From contig NZ_JAERJP010000018.1 of the NCBI RefSeq assembly GCF_018257575.1, forward strand, positions 1-64,000: DNA of 64,000 nucleotides. Direction: 5' to 3'. Positions 23,951 through 33,465 of the stretch are shown piece after piece; the stretch's first letter is position 1; every line of letters begins with the position of its first letter. The notes under the pieces are model-generated. The model saw only the letters and a list, made by a program, of their open reading frames with translations, was not told the origin of the DNA and did not search any database. A program made the translations under genes and the position numbers. This stretch comes from Tatumella sp. JGM91 (GTDB lineage Bacteria > Pseudomonadota > Gammaproteobacteria > Enterobacterales > Enterobacteriaceae).

Positions 23951-25129
23951 GTGCAGCAAAAGAAGACCATAAATATCGGGATGGCCCTGCTGGCGATGGG
24001 GCTGGGCGGCTTCGGTATCGGCACCGGTGAGTTTGTGATTATGGGCTTATTACCGGATGTCGCGCACGGGCTCGGACATTCAGTCACCAGTACCGGTAAT
24101 GCGATCACCGCATATGCATTAGGGGTGGTATTCGGAGCACCGTTAATTGCAGTACTGGGAGCACGGGCGTCCCGCCAGCATCTGCTTATTTTTCTGATGG
24201 GGTTGTTTGCCGCCGGTAATATTGCCAGTGCATTGACCCCGGGATATATGAGCTTTGTCGTGGCGCGTTTTATCAGCGGGTTACCTCACGGGGCGTATTT
24301 TGGTATTGCCTCGCTGGTATCAGCCTCGCTGGTTGCACCGGAACAGCGGGGTAAAGCGATTGGCCGGATGATGACAGGTCTGACCATTGCCACGCTGCTG
24401 GGAGTACCGCTGGCCGCCTGGGTAGGGCACCATCTTAACTGGCACTATGCCTTCCTGTTTGTCGGGCTCTGTGCACTGGTATCACTGCTGCTGGTGATCC
24501 GTTATGTGCCTTATCAGCCTGGGGATCCGTCAGCTCATCCGCTACAGGAACTGACGGCACTGAAAACCCCGCAGGTTTTGCTGGTACTGCTGACCGGTGC
24601 TGCCGGGTTTGGCGGTATGTTTGCGGTGTTCAGTTATATTACTCCGACTCTGATGCAGGTTGCCGGGCTGGCCGAATGGGCAATCCCCTGGGTGATGGCC
24701 GCTTTCGGGCTGGGAATGATTGTCGGCATGATGGCCGGCGGACGGTTATCTGACTGGAGTGTCAGGAGGGGGATCACGGTGGCTCTGTTATGGAACCTGG
24801 TGGTGATGGCTCTGTTCCCGCTGCTGGCTAAATTTGTGAGCGGTGGTGTGGTAGCAACTTTCCTGGTGGGGACAACTTCGCTACTGATCCCTTGTCTGCA
24901 AATCCGGCTGATGGATGTCGCGGGTAAGGCCCAGACGCTGGCGGCGGCTATGAATCACTCAGCATTAAATATTGCTAATGCATTAGGGGCGTTCTTCGGC
25001 GGAGTGGTGATCAATGCCGGTATGGGCTGGACAGCCACTGCCTGGGTGGGTGGTGCTTTAGGGATTGTCGGACTGTTAGCCTGGCTGAGTGCTTTAGTGA
25101 CCAGTAAAGCGCAGACCTCCGTGCGCTAA
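23951..25129 (+). CDS. MFS transporter, DHA1 family (AraJ-like)
   Basis: A 392-residue, 12-helix transporter. Its opening ALLAMGLGGFGIGTGEFVIMG and the ISGLPHGAYFGIASLVSASLV segment follow the AraJ/arabinose-polymer exporter family. The start is GTG 23951 with TTGGAG upstream. It lies 125 nt from the divergent MdtD-like gene. The substrate is unknown; relatives export sugars, purine analogues or drugs. Confidence 0.85.
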   Translation: MQQKKTINIGMALLAMGLGGFGIGTGEFVIMGLLPDVAHGLGHSVTSTGNAITAYALGVVFGAPLIAVLGARASRQHLLIFLMGLFAAGNIASALTPGYMSFVVARFISGLPHGAYFGIASLVSASLVAPEQRGKAIGRMMTGLTIATLLGVPLAAWVGHHLNWHYAFLFVGLCALVSLLLVIRYVPYQPGDPSAHPLQELTALKTPQVLLVLLTGAAGFGGMFAVFSYITPTLMQVAGLAEWAIPWVMAAFGLGMIVGMMAGGRLSDWSVRRGITVALLWNLVVMALFPLLAKFVSGGVVATFLVGTTSLLIPCLQIRLMDVAGKAQTLAAAMNHSALNIANALGAFFGGVVINAGMGWTATAWVGGALGIVGLLAWLSALVTSKAQTSVR

Positions 25130-25188
25130 GTCATCTGAGGTTTCAGACATATTCTGTCACCTTTTCTCTGTTACCGGCAGTATTCTGA

Positions 25189-25227
25189 AAGCCCCGCGGA
25201 CTTTACAAAAAGCCGCGGGGCTTTTAT
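25189..25227 (+). terminator. Intrinsic terminator after the AraJ-like gene
   Basis: AAAGCCCCGCGG and CCGCGGGGCTTT form a perfect 12-bp GC-rich stem with a loop of about 13 nt, ending in TTTTA. It separates the MFS transcript from the cupin operon. Confidence 0.75.
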
Positions 25228-25337
25228 ACCTTTAATAGCCGTACGACGCAGTTACCGGGCAGACGATATCTGTTTGCTGCCGCTTATTCTCAGGGTAGAA
25301 ATCTGCAGTTTTGTTAACTATTGCTCAAGGGGGAAAT

Positions 25338-25946
25338 ATGTCAGTCGATTCCCGCCGGGACTTTTTACGTGTGATGACGCAGATCGCGCTTAGCACACCA
25401 CTTTTGTTTGCCGCCGCTGCACGTGGTGAATCTCCCTCCCGGCTCACTCCGGAACATTTCAGATTATCAGCCAATGGCTGGGTACCGAATAATCCGCACC
25501 TTCCTGTCCTGCTCTACCGGCAGGTATTGCCGCTATCCGGCGCGGTTACGCAGCACTCTGAACAGGCTTTTCAACATAACGGCTGGCCACCCCAGTGGGT
25601 GGCCGGGGTATTCGACTTCCACCATTACCACAGTACTGCCCATGAAGTCCTGGGGGTTGTCGGTGGTGAAGCCCGGCTGATGCTGGGCGGCCCGGGAGGA
25701 AAGACGGTGACGGTTAATGCCGGGGATGTGGTGTTACTGCCGGCAGGCACCGGACACTGTAACACCGGCAGCAGTGACGATTTTCTGGTGGTGGGTGCCT
25801 ACCCGCCCGATCAGCACTGGGATATCTGTCGTTCTGCCCCGACCGCCGGGATGCAGCAGCGTATTGCCTCGCTGCCTTACCCGCATCAGGACCCGGTCAG
25901 TGGTCAGCCTCAGCCCCTGATGACCCTGTGGGATCCGCTCGCCTGA
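25338..25946 (+). CDS. Exported cupin-domain protein with Tat-like signal (YjlB-like)
   Basis: A 202-residue protein starting at ATG 25338, which follows GGGGGA; the frame extends upstream to 25311 without a good site. The N-terminus has a twin-arginine-like motif (SRRDFLR) followed by a hydrophobic stretch ending ARGES. The cupin core is FHHYHSTAHEVLGVVGGEAR with metal-binding His residues, then VTVNAGDVVLLPAGTGHCNT. YjlB-type cupins are usually cytoplasmic, so the export signal is unusual. Enzymatic role unknown. It is cotranscribed with the next gene. Confidence 0.75.
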   Translation: MSVDSRRDFLRVMTQIALSTPLLFAAAARGESPSRLTPEHFRLSANGWVPNNPHLPVLLYRQVLPLSGAVTQHSEQAFQHNGWPPQWVAGVFDFHHYHSTAHEVLGVVGGEARLMLGGPGGKTVTVNAGDVVLLPAGTGHCNTGSSDDFLVVGAYPPDQHWDICRSAPTAGMQQRIASLPYPHQDPVSGQPQPLMTLWDPLA

Positions 25947-25973
25947 TTTATTTGTATAACTAAGGAGGATTCC

Positions 25974-26672
25974 GTGACAGGAATTAAGCAGTTATTTTGC
26001 AGCGCTATATTGCTGGCTGGCAGTATGCTAACCGCCCACGCCAGTAGCTTACCGGTTGTCGGTATTATCGGTGCCGGTCAGATGGGCGGAACTCTGGCAA
26101 CTCTGTGGAGCAAAGCCGGATATCCGGTGATTTTATCATCGCGGCATCCGGACCAGTTACAAAGCCAGGTCAGTGCCCTTGGTGCCCATGCCAGTGCCGC
26201 CACTCCTGAGCAGGCCGCTGAAAAAGCCAGTATTGTCGTGCTGGCCGTGCCTTATGGCGCATTGCCGTCTCTGGCGAAGGTTATCGGCCCGCAACTGAAA
26301 GGTAAAGTTGTCCTGGATGTCACCAATCCTTACCCCGGCCGCGATGGTAATATTGCGCAACAGGCCCTGAAACAGGGAGCAGGGGAATACAGTGCAGGGC
26401 TTTTCCCCGGTGCCCGTCTGGTACGCGGATTTAATTCGGTTGCTGCTTACACTCTGAGTTCACAGGCGCACCGGTCAGGGGAGTTACTGGCCATTCCGCT
26501 GGCGGGTAACGATCAGCAGGCCCTGAATGAAGTCTCTGAACTGGTAAAAAATGCCGGTTTTGATCCGGTGGTGGCTGGCGGACTGGATAAAGCGCGTCTG
26601 TTTCAGCCGGGCAGTGAATTATTCCTGAACAGTCTGACCGGTCAGCAACTCCGTCAGCAATTATCCCGCTAA
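25974..26672 (+). CDS. Rossmann-fold NAD(P)-binding protein (F420/NADPH reductase-like) with signal peptide
   Basis: A 232-residue protein. Residues about 1-24 (LFCSAILLAGSMLTAHASS) look like a cleavable signal peptide. They are followed directly by VVGIIGAGQMGG, a dinucleotide-binding loop, and SSRHPDQL, which suggests NADP. FNSVAAYTL and ARLFQPGSE are typical of F420H2:NADP oxidoreductase-like proteins. A periplasmic Rossmann enzyme is odd because free NADP is cytoplasmic. It starts at GTG 25974 behind GGAGG, 27 nt after the cupin gene. Confidence 0.75.
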   Translation: MTGIKQLFCSAILLAGSMLTAHASSLPVVGIIGAGQMGGTLATLWSKAGYPVILSSRHPDQLQSQVSALGAHASAATPEQAAEKASIVVLAVPYGALPSLAKVIGPQLKGKVVLDVTNPYPGRDGNIAQQALKQGAGEYSAGLFPGARLVRGFNSVAAYTLSSQAHRSGELLAIPLAGNDQQALNEVSELVKNAGFDPVVAGGLDKARLFQPGSELFLNSLTGQQLRQQLSR

Positions 26673-26685
26673 CCCTGCGGGCAAA

Positions 26686-26707
26686 AAAGGGGGCAGTCGC
26701 CCCCTTT
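26686..26707. terminator. Bidirectional terminator between reductase-like and dehydrogenase operons
   Basis: AAAGGGGGC (26686-26694) pairs with GCCCCCTTT (26699-26707) around a 4-nt loop. The minus strand continues into TTTTTT, so it ends the leftward dehydrogenase transcript well. The plus strand has only a short T tract. Confidence 0.75.
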
Positions 26708-26718
26708 AACCCGTTCGT

Positions 26719-28140
26719 CTAACGGCGGCGACTGCGCCGCAGGCGGAAGGCAACCAGCAACAGTATCACAATAATGACCGCAACACTGATGGCGGGGATC
26801 ATGTACGGCTGCAGAGCGACCAGAGCCGGCGGATGACCGCCCTTACGGACCCAGGCCACATCACCTGCCTGCACGGTGACCTCAGGATTACCGTAATTAT
26901 GCAGAACATAGTTACTGATATCCGCGATTTGCTGATCGGTCAGGTTATCCACATAAGTGGGGGAACTGAAGCCGGGCATCAGCACCTGATGATCTTTGGT
27001 ATTGCGTTGCACACCGAACAGAATGGTCGCAATCAGGTTTTGCGGATGGATCATGCCGGTCGCGGTGTTATGGAACAGGGAAGGGTAGGCCTGATTCTTG
27101 CTGCCGGCACCGTCTGGCTGGTGACAACTGGCACAGTTACCGCTGAACAAGGCTGCACCGGAAGTCAGAGAGTCACGGGCATTATTTGCGGCCATCCCAC
27201 GGACCTCATCATCCACATTGACCGATGAGGAGCCATAGCTGTACGCGGCTTTGGTTTCCCCCGCGGTGCGGATTGGCGTGGTCTGTTTCAGATAGACAGC
27301 AATCGCCTGCAGATCACTGTCCGGCAGGTATTGCAGGCTGTGCTCAACGGCTTCAGCCATACCGCCAGCAGCCTGGTTTTTACCTTCGGCCCGGCCGGTT
27401 TTCAGGTAGCTGATGATTTCATCATTGCTCCAGCCACCAATCCCGCTGATCTTATCGGAAGTAATATTCGGCGCGTACCAGCTGCCAAGCGGAGCCCCGG
27501 CCAGTGGCTGATCCGTTTTTTCATTCATCATAAAACCGCGTGGCGTGTGACAGGTGTCACAGTGAGCCAGCCCGTTAACCAGATAGTTACCGCGGTTCCA
27601 CTCGGCACTTTTCTGCGGATCCGGTTGCAGGGTTTTATTATCGGCATACAGCAGGTTCCAGAACTTCATACTGAAACGGATATTGAACGGGAACGCTAAC
27701 CGGGTTTCTGTATTCTGCTGTACCACCGGTTTAACGCCATGCATAAAGTAATAATACAGGGCATGAGCATCACTGTCGGTCATCATCCGGTACGAAGTAT
27801 AGGGCATCGCCGGGTAGAGTTGCGCTCCGTCGGCCCGGACACCATGACGTACGGCATCAACAAACTGTGCTTCAGTGTAGTGACCAATCCCGGTGGCCGG
27901 GTCGGGGGTGATATTGGTTGAGTAAATCGCCCCCATCGGTGAGGCGATAGCATAGCCGCCACTGAAGGCAGTTTTACTGCCGGGGGCGGTGTGACAGGCC
28001 TGGCAGTCAGATGCCGTTGCGACCAGCTCACCTTGTTTTAGCAGAGACTGATCAATATCTGCCGCCCTGGCAGCCACGGATCCCAGGCTGCCGCAGACCA
28101 GAGCCAGTAACGTCAGCTTCAGGCGGAAAAATCGTTTCAT
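26719..28140 (-). CDS. Membrane dehydrogenase cytochrome c subunit (three hemes)
   Basis: A 473-residue periplasmic cytochrome with a signal peptide (cleavage after ARA, about residue 26). Three CxxCH heme sites are present: Cys46-His50 (CQACH), CDTCH near 197 and CASCH near 342. A C-terminal membrane anchor (about 448-465) ends in a basic tail. It matches the cytochrome subunit of gluconate 2-dehydrogenase and related FAD dehydrogenases, passing electrons to ubiquinone. Its start overlaps the flavoprotein stop (ATGA), and it is last in the operon. Confidence 0.88.
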   Translation of the reverse strand: MKRFFRLKLTLLALVCGSLGSVAARAADIDQSLLKQGELVATASDCQACHTAPGSKTAFSGGYAIASPMGAIYSTNITPDPATGIGHYTEAQFVDAVRHGVRADGAQLYPAMPYTSYRMMTDSDAHALYYYFMHGVKPVVQQNTETRLAFPFNIRFSMKFWNLLYADNKTLQPDPQKSAEWNRGNYLVNGLAHCDTCHTPRGFMMNEKTDQPLAGAPLGSWYAPNITSDKISGIGGWSNDEIISYLKTGRAEGKNQAAGGMAEAVEHSLQYLPDSDLQAIAVYLKQTTPIRTAGETKAAYSYGSSSVNVDDEVRGMAANNARDSLTSGAALFSGNCASCHQPDGAGSKNQAYPSLFHNTATGMIHPQNLIATILFGVQRNTKDHQVLMPGFSSPTYVDNLTDQQIADISNYVLHNYGNPEVTVQAGDVAWVRKGGHPPALVALQPYMIPAISVAVIIVILLLVAFRLRRSRRR

Positions 28141-29795
28141 GCCAGCTCCTTCATACGCAGAGAGATATCATGAGCCGCTTTCAGGCCCAGCGCCGCCATA
28201 CTCAGGGTACTGTTCACCACACTGGCGGAAGGGATCGCGCCGCCACCCGGTAGCCACAGGTTTTCATGATCAAAGGTCCGGCAGTTTCCATCGACGACAG
28301 AATCTTTAGGGCTTTTCCCCATAATGGTGCCGCCCATAATATGGTTGTTAGCATTCAGGGCAGTAGTAATGTTGAACTCTTTGCCGTTGAACAGTGAACC
28401 GATATGCTGCAGCTGTTCGTGGGCAGCGGTGGCACCTTTACGGACATAATCGCCGACATCATAGTGAATATCCGGGCAGGCCAGTCCGTGGGGATCTTTA
28501 CGGGTTTTACTCAGGGTCAGGCGGTTTTCCGGGTCTGGTAACGGTTCCAGACTGATGGAAAGATCGACACCATGGATAGAACGATAACGGATCTCTTCAT
28601 CCAGTGCTTTACCGACCAGCCCTTTCGCCAGCGCCTGTTTGGTTGCCGGTACTACGCGGGAAATATTATTCAGGATCATTTTGTTCGCTGAATATTCACT
28701 GCGGAATTCACCGTCACGCGGGCCGACCATACAGCTGCTCTGGGCCGGACCACGCCCCAGCCAGACAGGTTCTTCCGTCAGGAAACTGCAGTGAAAACCT
28801 GAGTGATCCATCATATTACGGCCCACCATATCGGAACTGTTAGCAATTCCGGTCGGGTTAGCCTGGTTGGCGGCCTGTAACAGCAGGCGCGGGGTTTCTA
28901 TGCCGTTACATGCCAGAGCAAAAGCTTTGCCGGTCGCTTTGTGAGAAGCGCCCTGATTATCCAGCCAGTGTACGGCAGTGACACGGTTATTATCATCGGT
29001 ATCAATTTTATAGACCACCGATTCGGCCAGTACCACAGCACCTTTCTGCTCAGCACGTTCCACATGATGAATACCGTTATACATAGCACCAATCGGGCAA
29101 ATAGGCTGGCAGTTATTATTGCCACAGCAGACCGGACGGCCTTCCCAGGGGCGGGTACTGCGGCCCTGCGGGATCGGTACCAGATTATAACCGTGCGGGT
29201 TAACCACACTGGCAAAATAAGTGTCTCCATGGGCAAAAGGCACCATATCCATCGGGTAGGGCCTGCTGCGCTCACTGGGTGACTGCATAGACGGGTCGCT
29301 GGGGCCCGCGACACCTATCGCATACTCAGCCTCACAGTACCAGGGTTCCATTTCATCATAAGAGACAGGCCAGTCACGACCGACACCGTATTTGCTTTTC
29401 ATCACAAAATCGCTGGGATGGTGACGCCAGCAGGATGCCGCCCAGTGCCAGGTGGTTCCGCCGACGGTCCGTAAGTAGCCCTGCTGGAAGCTGCCGGCAC
29501 TCGGGCCTGTGACATTGACATAATTATTTGGCGGGAAATAGAGTGGGGCTGGCGCAAGGGGAGACTGAGGGTATAGCCCCTGAAAATCAGAGCCTGCGCG
29601 GTTAGCAAACGGCATATTTCGCCAGTTTTCTACTGCCTGTGCACGGCTGATCCGCAAGCCGGCTTCAAGGATCAGTACCGAATATCCCTGGCTGACCAGC
29701 TGGTCTGCAATCAGTCCGCCAACGATACCGGAGCCCACAATAACAATATCCGCGGATGCATCACCACCCGCAGTAAATTCTGGTTTTTTCATCAT
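28137..29795 (-). CDS. GMC-family flavoprotein, large subunit of gluconate/2-ketogluconate-type dehydrogenase
   Basis: A 552-residue FAD enzyme. The FAD-binding motif IVIVGSGIVGGLIADQLVSQG is near residue 17. TVGGTTWHWAASCWRHHPSD follows. PVCCGNNNCQPICPIGAMYN is the Cys-rich segment seen in gluconate 2-dehydrogenases. NNHIMGGTIMGKSP and the C-terminal NLWLPGGGAIPSASVVNSTLS complete the GMC_oxred_C part. It has no signal peptide of its own and is probably carried across the membrane by the Tat signal of the small subunit. The sugar acid it oxidises cannot be decided between gluconate, 2-ketogluconate or a polyol. Confidence 0.87.
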   Translation of the reverse strand: MMKKPEFTAGGDASADIVIVGSGIVGGLIADQLVSQGYSVLILEAGLRISRAQAVENWRNMPFANRAGSDFQGLYPQSPLAPAPLYFPPNNYVNVTGPSAGSFQQGYLRTVGGTTWHWAASCWRHHPSDFVMKSKYGVGRDWPVSYDEMEPWYCEAEYAIGVAGPSDPSMQSPSERSRPYPMDMVPFAHGDTYFASVVNPHGYNLVPIPQGRSTRPWEGRPVCCGNNNCQPICPIGAMYNGIHHVERAEQKGAVVLAESVVYKIDTDDNNRVTAVHWLDNQGASHKATGKAFALACNGIETPRLLLQAANQANPTGIANSSDMVGRNMMDHSGFHCSFLTEEPVWLGRGPAQSSCMVGPRDGEFRSEYSANKMILNNISRVVPATKQALAKGLVGKALDEEIRYRSIHGVDLSISLEPLPDPENRLTLSKTRKDPHGLACPDIHYDVGDYVRKGATAAHEQLQHIGSLFNGKEFNITTALNANNHIMGGTIMGKSPKDSVVDGNCRTFDHENLWLPGGGAIPSASVVNSTLSMAALGLKAAHDISLRMKELA

Positions 29796-29818
29796 GATCT
29801 GTCTGTTTTAAGTGTTAT

Positions 29819-30388
29819 TTACAGGTTATTAATCAGTTCAGGATCCAGCGGATCCGGTACCGGCGCTGTCCACCATAAGGGACCATTGCCGCAATAAGTG
29901 GGTACCACCAGCCCGTCACTGACCGTGTCGTACATCAGTGCCTGTTTATAGGCAACCAGGGTACCTTTGTAATCATCACCGATAGTCCCCGTATACCAGG
30001 CGGTCAGGATTTGCTGCAGGAAGTCGCCCAGTCCTGCGTCAATCGCTTTCTGCCTGAAAGCGATGGCGGAATCTCCGGGCTGACGTAGCTGTGCCAGTCG
30101 GGTGATTTTGCTGCTGAACTGATTATCACGTTTGATAAATGCACTGAGGAAGTGTGCGGCAAGCTGCGGGCTAATATGTTTATGCTCGGTAATCGCCTGC
30201 GAAACACTGATAAAGTCCTGAGTGGTATCGCCACCGTGAACCAGGCTGCTGGCAAAACTCTGCAGCGGTAAAGAGGCTGCCAGGCTGCCGGCGGTTAATA
30301 TCAGCGCAGATTTTATAAATCCCCTGCGACTGGAACCGGTTCCACTGGCCGGTAAATCCGTATGACTTTGCTCAAAAATTTGCTTCAT
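29819..30388 (-). CDS. Small (gamma) subunit of the dehydrogenase, Tat-exported
   Basis: A 189-residue protein with a twin-arginine signal (SSRRGFIKSALILTAGSLAA, residues about 20-40). The mature part belongs to the gluconate 2-dehydrogenase subunit 3/sorbitol dehydrogenase small-subunit family and ends YCGNGPLWWTAPVPDP. In relatives this subunit stabilises and hitch-hikes the flavoprotein through Tat. It is first in the operon (small, large, cytochrome c), 23 nt before the large-subunit gene. Confidence 0.85.
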   Translation of the reverse strand: MKQIFEQSHTDLPASGTGSSRRGFIKSALILTAGSLAASLPLQSFASSLVHGGDTTQDFISVSQAITEHKHISPQLAAHFLSAFIKRDNQFSSKITRLAQLRQPGDSAIAFRQKAIDAGLGDFLQQILTAWYTGTIGDDYKGTLVAYKQALMYDTVSDGLVVPTYCGNGPLWWTAPVPDPLDPELINNL

Positions 30389-30414
30389 GTGAAATCCACA
30401 TCTGTAAAACTATT

Positions 30415-30430
30415 TGTGATGGAAGTCACA
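30415..30430 (-). promoter_or_regulatory. CRP-binding site before the dehydrogenase operon
   Basis: TGTGATGGAAGTCACA matches both CRP arms exactly. Its inner edge is only 27 nt before the small-subunit start codon. Upstream on the minus strand, TTAACA and TATATG with 17-nt spacing could be the promoter. The site would then lie over the transcription start, a position that fits repression better than activation. The placement of the promoter is inference. Confidence 0.65.
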
Positions 30431-30484
30431 TCATATAATTAAAAGAAAATGATTTGTTAAATTTAATTGCCATGGTTAGCAAAA

Positions 30485-30505
30485 AAAAGCACTTTTTGTG
30501 CTTTT
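30485..30505 (-). terminator. Intrinsic terminator of the SulP gene
   Basis: AAAAGCAC and GTGCTTTT form an 8-bp stem around a 5-nt loop. On the minus strand the right arm runs into TTTTTTTT. It lies 126 nt beyond the SulP stop codon. Confidence 0.65.
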
Positions 30506-30630
30506 CCGGCCAGTGAAAAATATGGCGGAGAAGGTGATGTCTGGTAACAGAGGGAAGGGAACTGATGGCGTGGATAGCTCTGTGCGACGTCTGCCGGATA
30601 AACAGCGGCCATCCGTGGCCGTCAGATCGG

Positions 30631-32139
30631 TCAGTCCAGCTTACCACTCAGTCGCTGGTGAAGATCTTTGCTGCGTCCGTCAAGGCCGGCAATGGTCACT
30701 GTTGCATTATGGCGGCGGTAACGCTGTTCGATGGCATCCAGTACTGCCACCGTGGATGTATCCCAGAGTGTGGCGGCAGACAAGTCAATGATTACCGTCG
30801 CCGGGTCATCGGCATAACTGAAATGCTCATACAGGTCATTGCTGCTGGCGAAGAACAGGGGGCCGTGAATCTGATAACAGACTGACTGGCCATCGGCTGA
30901 TACCCGGCGTTCGGCACGGATCACATGGCTCAGGCGGCGGGCAAACCACAGTATCGCCAGCACAACACCGCTGACCACGCCCAGTGCCAGATTAGCGGTT
31001 TGTACGGTAATAGCCACTGTTGCCAGCATAATCAGGGTTTCTGATAAAGGAATGCGTCTCAGGGTCGCAGGGTGAATACTGTGCCAGTTAAGGGTTTTGA
31101 CTGCGACCACCATCATAATGGCTGCCAGTACGACCATCGGTATATGCGCCATCACCCGGCTCAGGACACTGACCAGTAACAGCAGGACCAGCCCGGCAGC
31201 CAGTGTTGACACCCGGCTGCGGGCTTTGCCTAACTCTACGTTGACAATTGTCTGGCCAATCATGGCACAGCCGGCCATTCCGCCGCAGAAACCCGCGATA
31301 ATATTAGCGATACCTAAGCCGGTTGCTTCTTTGCGTTTTGACGAAGTGGTATCTGTCAGATCATCGACCACTTTGGCTGTCAGCAGCGTTTCTATCATAC
31401 CGACCAGTGCCACACTGACCGCCGTTGGCCAGATGATCTGCAGTGTTGTCATATTCAGGGGTACCAGCAGCCAGGTAAGTGCCGGTAATCCGCCCCCGAT
31501 AGCGCCTTCATCACCGACATTCGGTACGGTATAGCCCATTGTCCAGCAGATGGCTGTCACCGCGGCAATCGCGACCAGCGGAGCAGGGATGGCAGGTAAC
31601 AGACGCGGCAGTAACAGCACAATCACCAGTGTCAGGGCAAAAAATCCCCAGACCACGGCAGAATGTCCAAGCACATGAGGCACCTGAGCAAAAAATATCA
31701 GGATCCCGAGGGCGTTAACAAAACCGGTCATTACGGAACGGGGAATATAACGCATCATGCGTGACATGCCCGTCAGCCCGAAAATAATCTGCAATATCCC
31801 CGCCAGAACCACCGTCGGCAGAATATAGCTGATGCCGTGCAGATGCACCATCGGGCCGATCACCAGTGCCACAGAACCCGCAGCGGCACTGACCATCGCC
31901 GGACGGCCACCGATCAGTGACAGGGTCAGGCAGATCACTACCGAAGCAATCAGGCTGACCTGCGGTGATACCCCGGAAACGACGGAAAACGAAATCACTT
32001 CCGGAATCAGTGCCAGTGCGGTAACCACGCCGGCCAGGCATTCACGGGTAAGCAAAGCCGGAGAACGGAATACGGTGGTTATTCCCGGTGACTGGTGCGG
32101 CACAGGGCAGGATGAAGATAGGGTATTTTCCTGATTCAT
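30631..32139 (-). CDS. SulP-family inorganic anion transporter with STAS domain
   Basis: A 502-residue transporter. The membrane part starts RECLAGVVTALALIPEVISFSVVSGVSPQ and has about 12-14 helices. It resembles the short SulP group with MVSAAAGSVALVIGPMV. A C-terminal STAS domain (about residues 400-500) contains VIIDLSAATLWDTSTVAVLD. Relatives carry bicarbonate, sulfate or dicarboxylates with sodium or proton. The ATG at 32139 (MNQENTLSS) precedes the first conserved helix; the longer frame to 32367 is not supported. Confidence 0.85.
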   Translation of the reverse strand: MNQENTLSSSCPVPHQSPGITTVFRSPALLTRECLAGVVTALALIPEVISFSVVSGVSPQVSLIASVVICLTLSLIGGRPAMVSAAAGSVALVIGPMVHLHGISYILPTVVLAGILQIIFGLTGMSRMMRYIPRSVMTGFVNALGILIFFAQVPHVLGHSAVVWGFFALTLVIVLLLPRLLPAIPAPLVAIAAVTAICWTMGYTVPNVGDEGAIGGGLPALTWLLVPLNMTTLQIIWPTAVSVALVGMIETLLTAKVVDDLTDTTSSKRKEATGLGIANIIAGFCGGMAGCAMIGQTIVNVELGKARSRVSTLAAGLVLLLLVSVLSRVMAHIPMVVLAAIMMVVAVKTLNWHSIHPATLRRIPLSETLIMLATVAITVQTANLALGVVSGVVLAILWFARRLSHVIRAERRVSADGQSVCYQIHGPLFFASSNDLYEHFSYADDPATVIIDLSAATLWDTSTVAVLDAIEQRYRRHNATVTIAGLDGRSKDLHQRLSGKLD

Positions 32140-32281
32140 GGGGAAGATAACTCTTACGCTAAAGGGGATTAATGACCGGGGATGGCAGGGCGGCGGCGTT
32201 TGTTTGTGCAAACCCCGCGATGCTGACCCCGGGGGCTGCCGTGTCGCCTGGTGAACGACGTTACGGCAGACCACGAAAATA

Positions 32282-33400
32282 TCAGGCTTTTTTACCGGAA
32301 AACAAAAAGCGTAGCAACGGAATACGCAGATGAATTTCGTAGAGCAGGAAAGATATACCGAAAACAAATATCAGACCGGCAAAAAAACCGAGGCTGTTAC
32401 TGGCAATATGTGGCATCACAAACAGACCGAATACCAGGGTTAACGGGTGGTGTACCAGATAAATAAACAGAGAGGAATTGACCAGATACCTGACCTTCCC
32501 TGACGGATTATTCAGGAAACGATAACCGAAACTGAAACAGATATTCAGCATGCACAGGCCCATGGCCATAGAGATTAACGCGTCCAGTTCATATAACCAG
32601 CCAGCCCCGGAACTGTATTGCTGGTTAAGGTGATAGGCGATAAACAGCAAAATAGCCCCGGCCCAGACCGGCGGGTGACGGCGAATAAACAGGGCTTTGG
32701 CCTGCGGGTTAATCCAGGCAATGGCGCCCAGCAGGAAAAAGGGTAAATAAAATAATGACTGCATAACGGCAATATTAAATAACCCGTCCATCAGCACCGC
32801 AGGTGCCTGCCAGAGTAATAAACGGCGAACCACTCCCCAGCCGATCACGCAGACCGACAGGGCAAGGAAAATACGCGGCCAGTTTATGGTCAGGGTACTT
32901 AATCGCTGCTTATGTTTATTGATCATCGCAAACAACAGCATGCCGGAGGCGGTCAGTAACAGTAATACCAGTAAAAACCATAAATGTGAGATCAGCTCCC
33001 AGACCAGAGTGTTATAACGCTGATAGAGGCTGTACTGCGACCAGTCGGTAAATTTATCCGACCAGGCTTTCAGCATAAAAAACTGCGGCAGGGTAATTAA
33101 CGGGATCGCGGCCAGAAAAGGGATCCCGACTCTTTCCATCCTGACTTTCAGCCAGCGTACCGGCTGGTAACGCAGATAGAGCATATAAGAAAAATAACCG
33201 GAGATAACAAAGAAAACCTGCATCCGGAAGGAGTGGATAAACTCGTTGAATAACGTCAGCCACAATGAGTCTGTCGGGCTGTTCACCGTCCACTTCTGGC
33301 TTGAATAGATCAGTGATACATGGAAGGGGACACCGAGTAACATTAGCCCGGCACGGATGGAGTCCAGAAAATATTCTCGTTCAGGTTTTGCGGTAACCAT
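32282..33400 (-). CDS. opgC: OpgC, glucans biosynthesis protein (succinyl transferase)
   Basis: A 372-residue acyltransferase-3 family membrane protein with about ten helices. It closely follows E. coli OpgC/Mdo[41 protein letters not shown], and [19 protein letters not shown]. It adds succinyl groups to osmoregulated periplasmic glucans. The ATG at 33400 is chosen; a GTG at 33409 would add three residues. It is divergent from opgG, as in E. coli. Confidence 0.93.
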   Translation of the reverse strand: MVTAKPEREYFLDSIRAGLMLLGVPFHVSLIYSSQKWTVNSPTDSLWLTLFNEFIHSFRMQVFFVISGYFSYMLYLRYQPVRWLKVRMERVGIPFLAAIPLITLPQFFMLKAWSDKFTDWSQYSLYQRYNTLVWELISHLWFLLVLLLLTASGMLLFAMINKHKQRLSTLTINWPRIFLALSVCVIGWGVVRRLLLWQAPAVLMDGLFNIAVMQSLFYLPFFLLGAIAWINPQAKALFIRRHPPVWAGAILLFIAYHLNQQYSSGAGWLYELDALISMAMGLCMLNICFSFGYRFLNNPSGKVRYLVNSSLFIYLVHHPLTLVFGLFVMPHIASNSLGFFAGLIFVFGISFLLYEIHLRIPLLRFLFSGKKA

Positions 33401-33459
33401 AAAAATCACTCATAAGATAAATTAGAACTTTCCGGAAGTAACTGCTGGAAAAGTCATAC

Positions 33460-33465
33460 TATAAT
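33460..33465 (+). promoter_or_regulatory. Possible -10 element of the opgGH promoter
   Basis: TATAAT, a perfect -10 hexamer, lies in the opgC-opgG gap, but no good -35 is at the right distance. A 12-bp palindrome AGTGTTAACACT follows at 33477-33488. The resulting leader of about 190 nt would be long. Confidence 0.3.

Noticed and set aside
32140-32367. 76-residue N-terminal extension of the SulP protein
   Set aside because: The extension is basic and Cys-rich, unlike SulP proteins, and reaches into the end of opgC sequence; ATG 32139 is well placed.
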